From Pseudomonadota bacterium (GTDB taxonomy: Bacteria; Desulfobacterota; Desulfobulbia; Desulfobulbales; SURF-16), in assembly GCA_018822545.1 (NCBI GenBank), contig JAHJKA010000054.1, positions 1-64,000 on the forward strand: DNA of 64,000 nucleotides. The letters are read 5' to 3'. Below, one piece after another: positions 1 through 7,069 of the stretch; position 1 is the stretch's first letter, and the number at the start of each line of letters is the position of its first letter. A model generated the notes under the pieces. It had not been told where the DNA came from. It saw only the letters and a program-made list of their open reading frames with translations, and searched no databases. The translations under genes were made by a program, and so were the position numbers.

Positions 1-2
1 AA

Positions 3-134
3 GGACTCAACAACAAAGCCAAGGTCATTATTCACAAGGCTTACGGGTTCAGAACGGCTTCCAACTATATCCGAAACCTCTATCACTGCATGGCCGACCT
101 ACCATTACCCAAAACCATGCACACATTTGCGTGA
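3..134 (+). CDS. ISL3-family transposase, C-terminal end (partial)
   Basis: Only the last 43 codons lie in the window; the gene begins before position 1. The visible peptide starts GLNNKAKVIIHKAYGFR, which resembles the conserved C-terminal block of DDE transposases of the ISL3 family (GLNNK...K..AYGFR). It ends at a TGA at 132-134. Nothing can be said about whether the rest of the element is intact. No terminal inverted repeat was recognised in the roughly 120 bases between this stop and the terminator of the next gene. Confidence 0.7.
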   Translation, partial: GLNNKAKVIIHKAYGFRTASNYIRNLYHCMADLPLPKTMHTFA

Positions 135-257
135 CGAACCAGTCTTTTAAAGATTCTGGCAGGGGATGCAGAGGATGGTATTACCATCGCCCTTGGCCAT
201 GGAAAGCCACCCACCACCTCATTAAATATCCGTTGCCATCATTGTCCCTCTACACCA

Positions 258-296
258 AAAAAAAGGCCGATTCAGCATGTCGCTGAATCGGCCTTG
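258..296 (-). terminator. Intrinsic terminator of the porin operon
   Basis: A 14-bp perfect stem (263-276 pairing with 282-295) with a 5-base loop is followed on the minus strand by a run of eight T (257-264 region). It sits about 80 bases past the stop of the porin gene. Confidence 0.85.
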
Positions 297-337
297 AATT
301 GTACTACACAAACAACTACTTCTTATACCGCAAGGGC

Positions 338-379
338 ATAAGTTTCGTTTGAGCAGACTAGCTGCTCAACTCAGCTTTA
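338..379 (-). repeat. 42-bp hairpin repeat, copy 1
   Basis: Inverted copy of 6303-6344 (40/42 identical). On the minus strand it starts exactly at the TAA stop of the porin gene, so it is transcribed in the 3' untranslated part. The adjoining 16 bases (328-343, CCGCAAGGGCATAAGT) recur reversed at 24279-24294. Confidence 0.8.
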
Positions 380-1990
380 GAAACGAACATCCATCAACAT
401 ATAGATGTTATCCATGGTGGTGTCATAACCAATGGTACCATCAGGCTTCATAAGATCATCCAATTTATATGGCTGGCCAACCGGCATACCTGAACCGGTG
501 TAATCATACTCTATATGGGTAAGACCAACCCGGAAGAAGAGCTCACGGCCCACAGGCTGTATATAGTAAACCTCATAGGCATTGCCGCGGGTGGCGAACT
601 TATTATAGAGTTCGTTAGCGCCCAGGGTCGGAGTGAAATGATACTGGCTGCCGTGGTTATACTCGAAACCCAGCTTCGGGTTATTAAGCGCCTTGATCGG
701 CATGGTGTAGCGCAGACCAGCAACAACACCCCAACCGGTATGGTCTTCAACCTCCGTCACAGCAGCTGCCGGAACACCAGGTGTCAGAGTCAACATACTG
801 TAGCCGGTAGCCAAGTTGGCAGGATCATCGTTGGGATTGGTCTCATTGATAGAACCTGAGACATAGAAATCCAGCCCGATATTGGCGATATCGGCGGCCT
901 GGAAATGGGCGCCGTATATATCCATATCACCCAGAATTAGACCGTCTGTGGCGGTCGGACTGCTTAAAACAAGACCTGTGCCATCCACAAAGGCTGCAGG
1001 CAGATCAAAAACATGGGCATAGGAGAACACCATCAGACTGTTGTTGACAAAGGGGACCTTGCCCTCAAAGAAGGCGGCGGCAATATCAGCATCCTTGGTG
1101 TTATCATTATCAAGCCAGCTGACATCCGTGCTATTCATATCGGAACGATAGAATTTACCATAGGCAAGGCGAAGACCGGCATTCTGCAGCTTGATATAGC
1201 GCTCCAGACCCAAGGTGGCAACGATACCATCTGCCTCACCATCAAAGATAAGAGACGGATAGGTGGACTGACGCTGGCGGTCTTCCTTAAACTCGGCAGG
1301 AGGACCCTCGGTGGAGGGATGACGACCCACGGTAATGGCCACCGGAATGGGGAAACCCTGGGGAATCCAGTCCACATAAAAACGATCAACCTTCAGGCCA
1401 TCATCACCCAGAACATGGGCCGCATTACCATCGTTGTTAAAGTTAACCACGTCATGCTGATCATGATCACCCCAGGCATGATAGGCGGTCAGACGGGCAT
1501 GGAACTTTAATGACTTGGATATATTGGCATCCATATTGATACGGAAACGATTGGTGAAATTATCATCATCGTGCTCCGTGGTATGAACACTTTGAGTCGA
1601 GTTTGACCAGTCTGTAATGATCAAGTCTTTATATGCATAAGAATCATACCGGAGACGATACTCCGCGCCGAAGTTAACCCTATCCTTCAAGGTCTTGGTC
1701 TCAACCTGATCCAGGGTGTCATAGATATTGTTAATGTCATCCGACAGCTGGTCAAGGCGCTCACTATCGGCACCAGACATCGGCGCAGCAGGCCGGGCAG
1801 CGGGTCTGGCTGCCGGTGCTGGGGCAGCAATTCCCTTATTCGATTCAAGCTCGACAACCCGCTGCTGGAGGGCATCAAGGCTTTTCATAATCGCCTTGTA
1901 ATCCTCAGCTGGCATGCGAACCATATCCGCGGCGCAGACAGTACCTGTCCAAAGCATAAGAGCGCCTGCGGTCAGTAATACTTTTTTCAT
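377..1990 (-). CDS. DUF3373-type outer-membrane porin
   Basis: Predicted 537 aa. The start at 1990 (MKKVLLTAGALM) is preferred over an upstream one at 2008 because AGGAGG precedes it at the right distance and it begins a standard signal peptide cut after VCAA. A short coiled-coil segment follows (about residues 20-100, with an Ala/Pro-rich linker and the LDQLSDDINNIYDTLDQVETKTL stretch shared by DUF3373 proteins, abbreviated here). The rest alternates beta strands and loops and ends in DVRF, a terminal aromatic typical of outer-membrane barrels. It is 14 bases downstream of a monohaem cytochrome gene on the same strand, so the two are probably co-transcribed. Substrate is unknown; a passive channel or an electron-transfer conduit partner are both possible. 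Confidence 0.8.
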   Translation of the reverse strand: MKKVLLTAGALMLWTGTVCAADMVRMPAEDYKAIMKSLDALQQRVVELESNKGIAAPAPAARPAARPAAPMSGADSERLDQLSDDINNIYDTLDQVETKTLKDRVNFGAEYRLRYDSYAYKDLIITDWSNSTQSVHTTEHDDDNFTNRFRINMDANISKSLKFHARLTAYHAWGDHDQHDVVNFNNDGNAAHVLGDDGLKVDRFYVDWIPQGFPIPVAITVGRHPSTEGPPAEFKEDRQRQSTYPSLIFDGEADGIVATLGLERYIKLQNAGLRLAYGKFYRSDMNSTDVSWLDNDNTKDADIAAAFFEGKVPFVNNSLMVFSYAHVFDLPAAFVDGTGLVLSSPTATDGLILGDMDIYGAHFQAADIANIGLDFYVSGSINETNPNDDPANLATGYSMLTLTPGVPAAAVTEVEDHTGWGVVAGLRYTMPIKALNNPKLGFEYNHGSQYHFTPTLGANELYNKFATRGNAYEVYYIQPVGRELFFRVGLTHIEYDYTGSGMPVGQPYKLDDLMKPDGTIGYDTTMDNIYMLMDVRF

Positions 1991-2004
1991 CTCTCTTCCT
2001 CCTA

Positions 2005-2313
2005 TCACTTCGGAATGACGGCTACCGCAGGCTGGTCGCTGTCTGCCGCGTGGTCTTTTAAGTATTGAACGATGACTTGCAAATCATCGACACTGACTGT
2101 CTGGGAGAAGTCAACCGTATGGCGACCCCTCGTAAAAAACTTATTCCACACAATCGAGGCCTTATCTGCTGGGTTCACAGGTGTAGCCTGTCCTCCCTTG
2201 ACGTGACATGATCCACATTTCTGCAGAAACATGTTCGCGCCGTCATCAGCCATTGCTGAGGTAGAGAGCATCGCCAACGACAATGCTGCTCCTAGAGCTA
2301 GACGCCACTTCAT
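2005..2313 (-). CDS. Periplasmic monohaem c-type cytochrome
   Basis: 102 aa with a signal peptide (MKWRLALGAALSLAMLSTS..., cleavage after SAMA) and one haem-binding CGSCH motif at about residues 32-36. A Met or other distal ligand is not obvious; there are no Met residues after the haem site, so the sixth ligand may be His or Lys, or absent. The start at 2313 is chosen over 2346 because a G-rich ribosome-binding site (GGGGGG) lies just before it and the signal peptide begins there. It heads the operon with the DUF3373 porin. Small class I-like cytochromes of this kind usually shuttle electrons in the periplasm. Confidence 0.8.
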   Translation of the reverse strand: MKWRLALGAALSLAMLSTSAMADDGANMFLQKCGSCHVKGGQATPVNPADKASIVWNKFFTRGRHTVDFSQTVSVDDLQVIVQYLKDHAADSDQPAVAVIPK

Positions 2314-2737
2314 ATTTCCCCCCATTACGGTTTGAGTTATTTCCAAAATCTGCCTATTTTTTGTACCTTACCAACATCGATAAAAATTTTTATACCATAA
2401 TAAAAGTCCTATTTCCACTTTTAGTGGGATTATAACGGCTTAGCATCGGGAAATAATGGTGTTTTCAGCCCTCCCCTAACCGCAGCAACCACAATATATA
2501 GTGGTGCATTTTCCCTTGAGGATTACTGGAGAGGGGCTTTGCGTAATTTTTCTGTTCTGGCCGCCACGGTTTATAAAAATTTGTACTTTTTTCTTTTTTT
2601 CACCTTTCCTAGCAATGGATAGCACTTTTTACAAAGCCCTCGACTTTTCCCTGGATTTTTCACCTCGTCCGGGTATTATGGTCGGCATAATCGAAATCAA
2701 ACCACGGTGTCGCATTGTCTTCCTTTTTTGCCAGGGC
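2314..2737. other. Intergenic region, no gene seen
   Basis: AT-rich gap between the divergent cytochrome gene and the riboswitch. It should hold the promoters of both units. A TATAAA-like stretch near 2388 is a candidate -10 for the leftward operon but no convincing -35 pairs with it. No conserved reading frame was found. Confidence 0.4.
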
Positions 2738-2900
2738 TGATAAGGCGATGAAAAGGGAATACGGTGTAAATCCGTAACGTTGGGCCAACGCTGTAAGCGA
2801 GGACTGGCCAGCCAACATGTCACTGTCATTGTTTATGACGGGAAGGCGCGCTGGACCGGGATGATCCGCAAGTCAGAAGACCTGCCATGGTTACATAATA
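2738..2900 (+). promoter_or_regulatory. Cobalamin riboswitch
   Basis: The stretch carries the recognisable landmarks of the B12 aptamer in order: GGGAA at 2755, CGGTG...AATCCG (2762-2774), GCTGTAAGCGAGGA (2790s), a GGGAAGGCG block (2839-2848), GATGATCCG (2860s) and the B12 box AGTCAGAAGACCTGCC at 2871-2886. The ends are approximate. An intrinsic terminator follows directly, so regulation is probably by premature termination when cobalamin is bound. It controls the ThiC-like gene at 3064. Confidence 0.9.
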
Positions 2901-2923
2901 ACTCGGAATGATGTGTCCGTATC

Positions 2924-2961
2924 AATCCGCATGGGAAGCTATTTCCTATGCGGATTTTTTT
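2924..2961 (+). terminator. Terminator of the cobalamin riboswitch (expression platform)
   Basis: A 13-bp stem (2924-2936 with 2944-2956, one G-T pair) and a T run 2955-2961 lie between the B12 box and the downstream gene, about 100 bases before its start. This is the expected off-switch of a transcriptional riboswitch. Confidence 0.85.
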
Positions 2962-3063
2962 ATGCCTGCTGCTCCACAGGCGTTTCCCTTTTTCTTCCTG
3001 CAAACAGCACCTCTGCTCTAGCAGGGCATTACCCGTCTTTTTTGGACGATATGGAGAACAACG

Positions 3064-4389
3064 ATGAAAACACAATTAGAACTCGCCAAGGCCGGTGAAA
3101 TCACCCCTCTGATGATTCAGATTGGCAAGGATGAAGGATTCAGCCCCGAGGATATCCGCCAGAAAGTTGCTTTTGGCGAGGTGGTCATTCCCAACAATCC
3201 CAATCGCCCGAACCAAAAGGCGGTGGGTATTGGCATGGGTCTGCGCACCAAGGTCAACGCCTCCATCGGCACCTCGTCAGATATCCACGATATAGAGCTT
3301 GAGAAACGCAAGGCCCGCATTGCCGAAGAAGAAGGCGCCGATACCCTGATGGAACTTTCCACCGGCGGCGATCTCGACCTGGTACGCCGCGAGATTCTTG
3401 GCTGCTGCAGCCTGCCAGTGGGCAATGTCCCCCTCTACCAAGCCTTTAACCATTACTCCCGCAAACACAAAAACCCCAACCTGCTGGATCCTGAATTTCT
3501 CTTTGACCTCATTGAACAGCAACTGGCGGACGGCCTGTCGTTTATGGCCATCCACTGCGGCATCAACCGCTTCAGCATTGAACGTCTGCGCAAACAGGGG
3601 TATCGCTACGGGGGCCTGGTCTCCAAGGGCGGCACCTTTATGGTTTCCTGGATGGAATACCATAATAAGGAAAACCCCCTGTATGAACAGTTTGATCGGG
3701 TGTGCGCCTTGATGAAGAAATATGATGCTGTTCTTTCCCTTGGTAACGGTATTCGCGCCGGTGCCATCCATGACAGCCATGATCGGGCCCAGATGGCCGA
3801 GATGATCATTAACTGTGAACTTGCCGAGTTGGGCCGGGAGATGGGCTGCCAGATGATGGTGGAAGGCCCGGGCCATGTCCCCCTTGACGAGATTGCCGGC
3901 AACATCATGCTGGAAAAAAGGATGAGCGGCAACGCCCCCTATTATGTCCTTGGCCCCCTGCCGGCCGACTGCGGCGCCGGTTATGACCATATTACCGCGG
4001 CCATCGGCGCGGCCAGTGCCGCCCGTCATGGCGCTGATCTGATCTGCTACATCACCCCGGCCGAGCACCTGGCCCTGCCCAATGAAAACGATGTGCGTGA
4101 AGGGGTACGCGCCACCCGGCTGGCAGCTCATATCGGCGATATCGCGAAATACCCTCAGCGCCGGGAGCGTGAAAAACAGGTGGCCCTGGCCCGCCGTGAT
4201 ATGGCCTGGGAAGACCACTTCAACCTGCTGCTGTTCCCGGACAAAGCCAAAGAGGTGCGCACCGGTCGCAGCCCGGAAAACACCGACACCTGCACCATGT
4301 GCGGTGACTTCTGCGCCATGGAAAGGGGCTATTCTCTGTTTAAAGATGATATGAAGGGCGACAAAATCAGAAAAACGGAACCGGCCTGA
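3064..4389 (+). CDS. bzaF: ThiC-like radical SAM enzyme, probable 5-hydroxybenzimidazole synthase BzaF
   Basis: 441 aa, preceded by GGAGAAC. The protein has the ThiC fold signature and a C-terminal CTMCGDFC cysteine motif for the 4Fe-4S cluster that cleaves S-adenosylmethionine. Two family members are possible: ThiC (AIR to HMP phosphate, thiamine) or BzaF (AIR to 5-hydroxybenzimidazole, the precursor of the lower ligand of cobamides in anaerobes). A cobalamin riboswitch directly upstream, instead of a TPP riboswitch, favours BzaF. Positions that differ from the usual ThiC consensus also fit: KVNASIGTS for KVNANIGTS, MELSTGG for MDLSTGG, and SKGGTFMVSW for SRGGSFLAAW. No thi or cob gene is adjacent. 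Short ThiC proteins have about the same length, so size does not decide it. Confidence 0.75.
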   Translation: MKTQLELAKAGEITPLMIQIGKDEGFSPEDIRQKVAFGEVVIPNNPNRPNQKAVGIGMGLRTKVNASIGTSSDIHDIELEKRKARIAEEEGADTLMELSTGGDLDLVRREILGCCSLPVGNVPLYQAFNHYSRKHKNPNLLDPEFLFDLIEQQLADGLSFMAIHCGINRFSIERLRKQGYRYGGLVSKGGTFMVSWMEYHNKENPLYEQFDRVCALMKKYDAVLSLGNGIRAGAIHDSHDRAQMAEMIINCELAELGREMGCQMMVEGPGHVPLDEIAGNIMLEKRMSGNAPYYVLGPLPADCGAGYDHITAAIGAASAARHGADLICYITPAEHLALPNENDVREGVRATRLAAHIGDIAKYPQRREREKQVALARRDMAWEDHFNLLLFPDKAKEVRTGRSPENTDTCTMCGDFCAMERGYSLFKDDMKGDKIRKTEPA

Positions 4390-4400
4390 GATTCACAGCT

Positions 4401-4479
4401 GGCGGAAATATAAGTGGCAGGCAAACACGGTAATTCTTATGCCCTATCACCTCTCACCGCTTAGGTGCCACTTTCCGCC
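4401..4479. repeat. Imperfect inverted repeat after bzaF
   Basis: Arms at 4401-4419 and 4466-4479 pair (GGCGGAAA...AGTGGCA with TGCCACTTTCCGCC), with a short bulge in the left arm. No T run follows, so it is not a textbook terminator, though it may end the bzaF transcript or be a relic of a repeat. Confidence 0.5.
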
Positions 4480-4590
4480 TGAACTGCGGCCAACTTTCCC
4501 TTGCCTCTTTTATTTTCCAGGGTACAATTGCTATTTTCGCAAATACTTTAATAGCTATAATTGCCAACGTGTATTATCTGGAGCAGCGCC

Positions 4591-5283
4591 ATGACCACAC
4601 CGACCATTATCGTTCTTGCCACCCGCAATAAGGGAAAAATCAAAGAGTTCCAGGAACTTTTAAAAGGGTATCCCATTGACCTGAAGAGTCTGGATGACTT
4701 CGGCCCCATTCCTGAGGCTGTTGAAGATGGCGCAACCTTTGACGATAATGCCTATAAAAAGGCGCACTTTACCGCCAAGGTTCTTGGCCTGCCGGCCATC
4801 TCCGATGATTCCGGACTCTGCGTTGAGGCCCTTGACGGCCGGCCGGGTGTCTATTCTGCCCGCTATGCCGGAGAAAACGCCACGGATCAGGACAATATCA
4901 ACAAACTTCTTGGCGAGATGAAAGGGGTAACCAACCGCAAAGCCGCCTTTGAGTGCGTGATCTCCATTGCCGTGCCTTCCGGACCGGCCCTCACCTATGA
5001 GGGGCGCTGCGAAGGCGAGATCCTCAACGAGTCCCGGGGCGAAGGTGGTTTCGGCTATGATCCTATTTTTTACCATGCCGGTTTAGGTAAGACCTTTGCG
5101 GAAGCCAACATGGATGAGAAAAACAAGATCAGCCACCGCGGCAAGGCCCTGGCCGAAGTCGCTGCCGAGATGCCCAATATTCTCAAATGGCTCAAACAAC
5201 GCCTCTTTGAAGCAAAAGCTCCAAAACCAGACCATGCCGAATTTGAGCATAACGACTGGTCAGAACCCTATATGGTAAAATAG
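4591..5283 (+). CDS. rdgB: XTP/dITP diphosphatase (non-canonical purine NTP pyrophosphatase)
   Basis: 230 aa. It removes ITP, dITP and XTP from the nucleotide pool. Family motifs seen: LATRNKGKIKEFQELL at the N-terminus (SHR-type nucleotide contact), DDSGLCVEAL with catalytic acids, PGVYSARYAGENA, GEGGFGYDPIF and KNKISHRGKAL. The start at 4591 (MTTPTIIVLATRN) follows GGAG at a good distance; the longer reading from a TTG at 4561 is not needed. The protein carries about 30 residues beyond the usual end of the family (AKAPKPDHAEFEHNDW...), of unknown purpose. Confidence 0.9.
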   Translation: MTTPTIIVLATRNKGKIKEFQELLKGYPIDLKSLDDFGPIPEAVEDGATFDDNAYKKAHFTAKVLGLPAISDDSGLCVEALDGRPGVYSARYAGENATDQDNINKLLGEMKGVTNRKAAFECVISIAVPSGPALTYEGRCEGEILNESRGEGGFGYDPIFYHAGLGKTFAEANMDEKNKISHRGKALAEVAAEMPNILKWLKQRLFEAKAPKPDHAEFEHNDWSEPYMVK

Positions 5284-5340
5284 GAAATGCTGAAAATTGA
5301 GAAGGTGCGCTCAACAACGACCTGAAGCTTCTGACTCAAA

Positions 5341-5472
5341 AGCTGTTGAAAGACGTAGCGAGCGCCGGCAAGACAAGAAAAAAATGGTCGACAAAGCGCA
5401 GCTTACGCCAGTAAGTGAGCATTTCGAGACCATTTTTGCCGCAGGATTTGCGGTGTACAGCAGTTTTTCAGC
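5341..5472. repeat. Dispersed repeat, copy A
   Basis: This stretch shares several ordered blocks with 35699-35860: AGCTG...GAAA.ACGTAGCGAGCG.CGG.A..ACAAG, then GCTTAC...AGTAA.TGAGCAT and CCGCAGGA. Spacing and the middle differ, so the copies are diverged. The left part of copy A lies in the gap after rdgB and its right part is read as the C-terminal tail of the first PilZ protein. Confidence 0.5.
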
Positions 5473-5825
5473 GCTTTTTTAATCGTTGAAGCCAACCCTT
5501 TCAATAAGACGCGTATCACCTTCCGCTCCTCAAGACCAAGAAGAGGAACCTCAAAACCGGTATCGTAGAAGTCTGGATTGATATCGTTGGCCGACCAGAC
5601 GCTCCGGGCCGCAAAAATAAGCTCTTTCTCCCCGTGATACTCTTCCGGCAGCATAATCCTTAAGGTCATCTCCTGATCCTTAGGAATCTTATTTCTGCTC
5701 ACAAGTTTACAGCCTCTGGTGGAGATATCCACCAGATTGCCCACCTGCTGCCCGCTTATGGCATCAAAAACCTCCAGGTAATAAAAGAGGTGACGCCGTT
5801 TCATTACCCGTGTTTCTGAATCCAT
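5403..5825 (-). CDS. PilZ domain protein (c-di-GMP receptor candidate), repeat-extended C-terminus
   Basis: 140 aa. The N-terminal RVMKRRHLFYYLEVFD and LVDISTRGCKL segments correspond to the RxxxR-like and D/NxSxxG elements that bind cyclic di-GMP in PilZ domains, followed by LRIMLP, WSANDINPDFYDTGFEV and LGLEERKVI. It is clearly a paralogue of the next gene. Its last ~20 residues (NCCTPQILRQKWSRNAHLLA) have no counterpart in the paralogue and are encoded by the dispersed repeat at 5341-5472, so the native end was probably near KKALK. Start chosen at the second Met of two (5825). Confidence 0.75.
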   Translation of the reverse strand: MDSETRVMKRRHLFYYLEVFDAISGQQVGNLVDISTRGCKLVSRNKIPKDQEMTLRIMLPEEYHGEKELIFAARSVWSANDINPDFYDTGFEVPLLGLEERKVIRVLLKGLASTIKKALKNCCTPQILRQKWSRNAHLLA

Positions 5826-5869
5826 CAAAGGCCGTACATTCCTTTTTTTTAAAAAAAGCAGTCGAAAAT

Positions 5870-6217
5870 CTAATCGTTGAAGGCAGTCTGCTCAATGAGC
5901 TGCCGGACAACCCTGCGTTCCTCAGCGCCAAGCCGTGGCACCTCGAAACCGGTGACATAAAAATCAGGATTGACATCAGGCCGTGACCACAGGGTTTTGC
6001 CCTTTAGAGTGATCGTTTTCAAAGAGTACAGGCCTTCGGGAAGATCAAGACGCAGAGCCATACTTTTCTCTTCAGGGAGGGGATCCTTGCTGATGATCTT
6101 GCATCCCCTGGTGGTGATATCCACCAGATTACCAACCTGCTCCCCGGTTTCAATATCATAGAGTTTGAGGTAGTAAACAAGCTGCCGCCGTTTCATGATC
6201 CGCGATTCAACGCCCAT
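5870..6217 (-). CDS. PilZ domain protein (tandem paralogue)
   Basis: 115 aa. Same layout as the neighbouring PilZ protein: RIMKRRQLVYYLKLYD, LVDITTRGCKIIS (D/NxSxxG with Thr for Ser), LRLDLPEG, WSRPDVNPDFYVTGFEVP and LGAEERRVV near the end. Start ATG at 6217. The 44 bases between the two genes suggest one transcript. The PilZ pair has no flagellar or cellulose gene next to it, so the output pathway is unknown. Confidence 0.8.
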   Translation of the reverse strand: MGVESRIMKRRQLVYYLKLYDIETGEQVGNLVDITTRGCKIISKDPLPEEKSMALRLDLPEGLYSLKTITLKGKTLWSRPDVNPDFYVTGFEVPRLGAEERRVVRQLIEQTAFND

Positions 6218-6302
6218 AAAGCATCTCCACTCTCTAAAGATAACTGCAGGATCGCATCAAAGATGATCCTCGTCCAGTACACCTGCCTTTGCCGGCGCAG
6301 TG

Positions 6303-6344
6303 TAAAGCTGATTTGAGCAGCTTGTCTGCTCAAACGAAACTTAT
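6303..6344 (+). repeat. 42-bp hairpin repeat, copy 2
   Basis: Identical at 40 of 42 positions to the reverse complement of 338-379. The centre is a perfect 8-bp hairpin TTGAGCAG...CTGCTCAA. It is immediately followed by a copy of the 43-bp repeat at 6344-6386. Confidence 0.8.
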
Positions 6345-6386
6345 ACCCCTCAAGGGGGTACTGAAAAAAGTGCCCTTGTGGTGTAA
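6344..6386 (+). repeat. 43-bp dispersed repeat, copy 1
   Basis: Begins with the near-palindrome TACCCCTCAAGGGGGTA and ends TGCCCTTGTGGTGTAA. Related copies are at 9728-9769 (reversed) and 38567-38610. All three lie between genes. Confidence 0.75.
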
Positions 6387-6405
6387 ATTTATGATGAGCT
6401 GAAAT

Positions 6406-7068
6406 CTACTTTTTTGCAAGCTGATCAAGAATAAAATTCACCACTTCCTGGGCATTCATCCGCGAAGAATCAACAAGGACGGCATCGGCAGCAGGTTTGA
6501 GGGGAGCCAAAGCCCTGGTGGAATCATCATGGTCCCTTTTGATGATTTGGGCCAGGATGTCATCATAGTCCGCCGCCTCACCTTTTTCATGGAGCTGATC
6601 AACCCTGCGCCGGGCACGTACCTCAGCAGAAGCATCCAGAAAATACTTATATCTGGCCTTAGGAAATACCACAGTGCCCATATCGCGCCCTTCGGCAACC
6701 ACTCTGCCCTTGGCGCCAATCTGCTGCTGGATCTCGGTAAGTTTCTGGCGCACCAGGGGTAAGGCCGAAACTGCCGAAGCCACCATACCCATTTCCGCGC
6801 TGCGGATAGCGGCACTTATATCCTCGCCAGCCAAAAGCACCTTGGTATCGCCATCCCCCGGCGACAATTGCAGATCAAGCTTATCCAGCATGGCCGCCAT
6901 CTGCTTCTCATCGGTCAGGTCCACGCCCTGCTTGCGGGCTTGGAGACCCACAGCCCGGTACATGGCGCCGGTATCGAGATAGGTATAGCCCAGTGCGGCG
7001 GCCAGCATCCGGCTCACCGTGGATTTACCGCCGCCGGACGGCCCGTCAATGGTGATAATGGTATCCAT
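6406..7068 (-). CDS. cmk: Cytidylate kinase
   Basis: 220 aa; phosphorylates CMP and dCMP with ATP. P-loop GPSGGGKST near residue 9, then YLDTGAMYRAVGLQ (substrate contact), GRVVAEGRDMGTVVFP, FLDASAEVRARRR and KRDHDDSTRALAPLK with the conserved DSTR. The start at 7068 puts the protein one base past the hisC stop (TAATATG) and matches the family N-terminus; an ATG at 7080 would add MANN and overlap hisC. Last gene of the gatC-gatA-hisC-cmk run. Confidence 0.93.
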   Translation of the reverse strand: MDTIITIDGPSGGGKSTVSRMLAAALGYTYLDTGAMYRAVGLQARKQGVDLTDEKQMAAMLDKLDLQLSPGDGDTKVLLAGEDISAAIRSAEMGMVASAVSALPLVRQKLTEIQQQIGAKGRVVAEGRDMGTVVFPKARYKYFLDASAEVRARRRVDQLHEKGEAADYDDILAQIIKRDHDDSTRALAPLKPAADAVLVDSSRMNAQEVVNFILDQLAKK

Positions 7069-7069
7069 A

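Noticed and set aside
3277..4218. Long open frame antisense to bzaF (about 313 codons)
   Set aside because: It mirrors a conserved enzyme on the other strand, has no family motifs and no SD. It is a shadow of high-GC codon use.
4561..4590. Longer start of the XTP/dITP pyrophosphatase at a TTG
   Set aside because: The ATG at 4591 has the SD and the family N-terminus.
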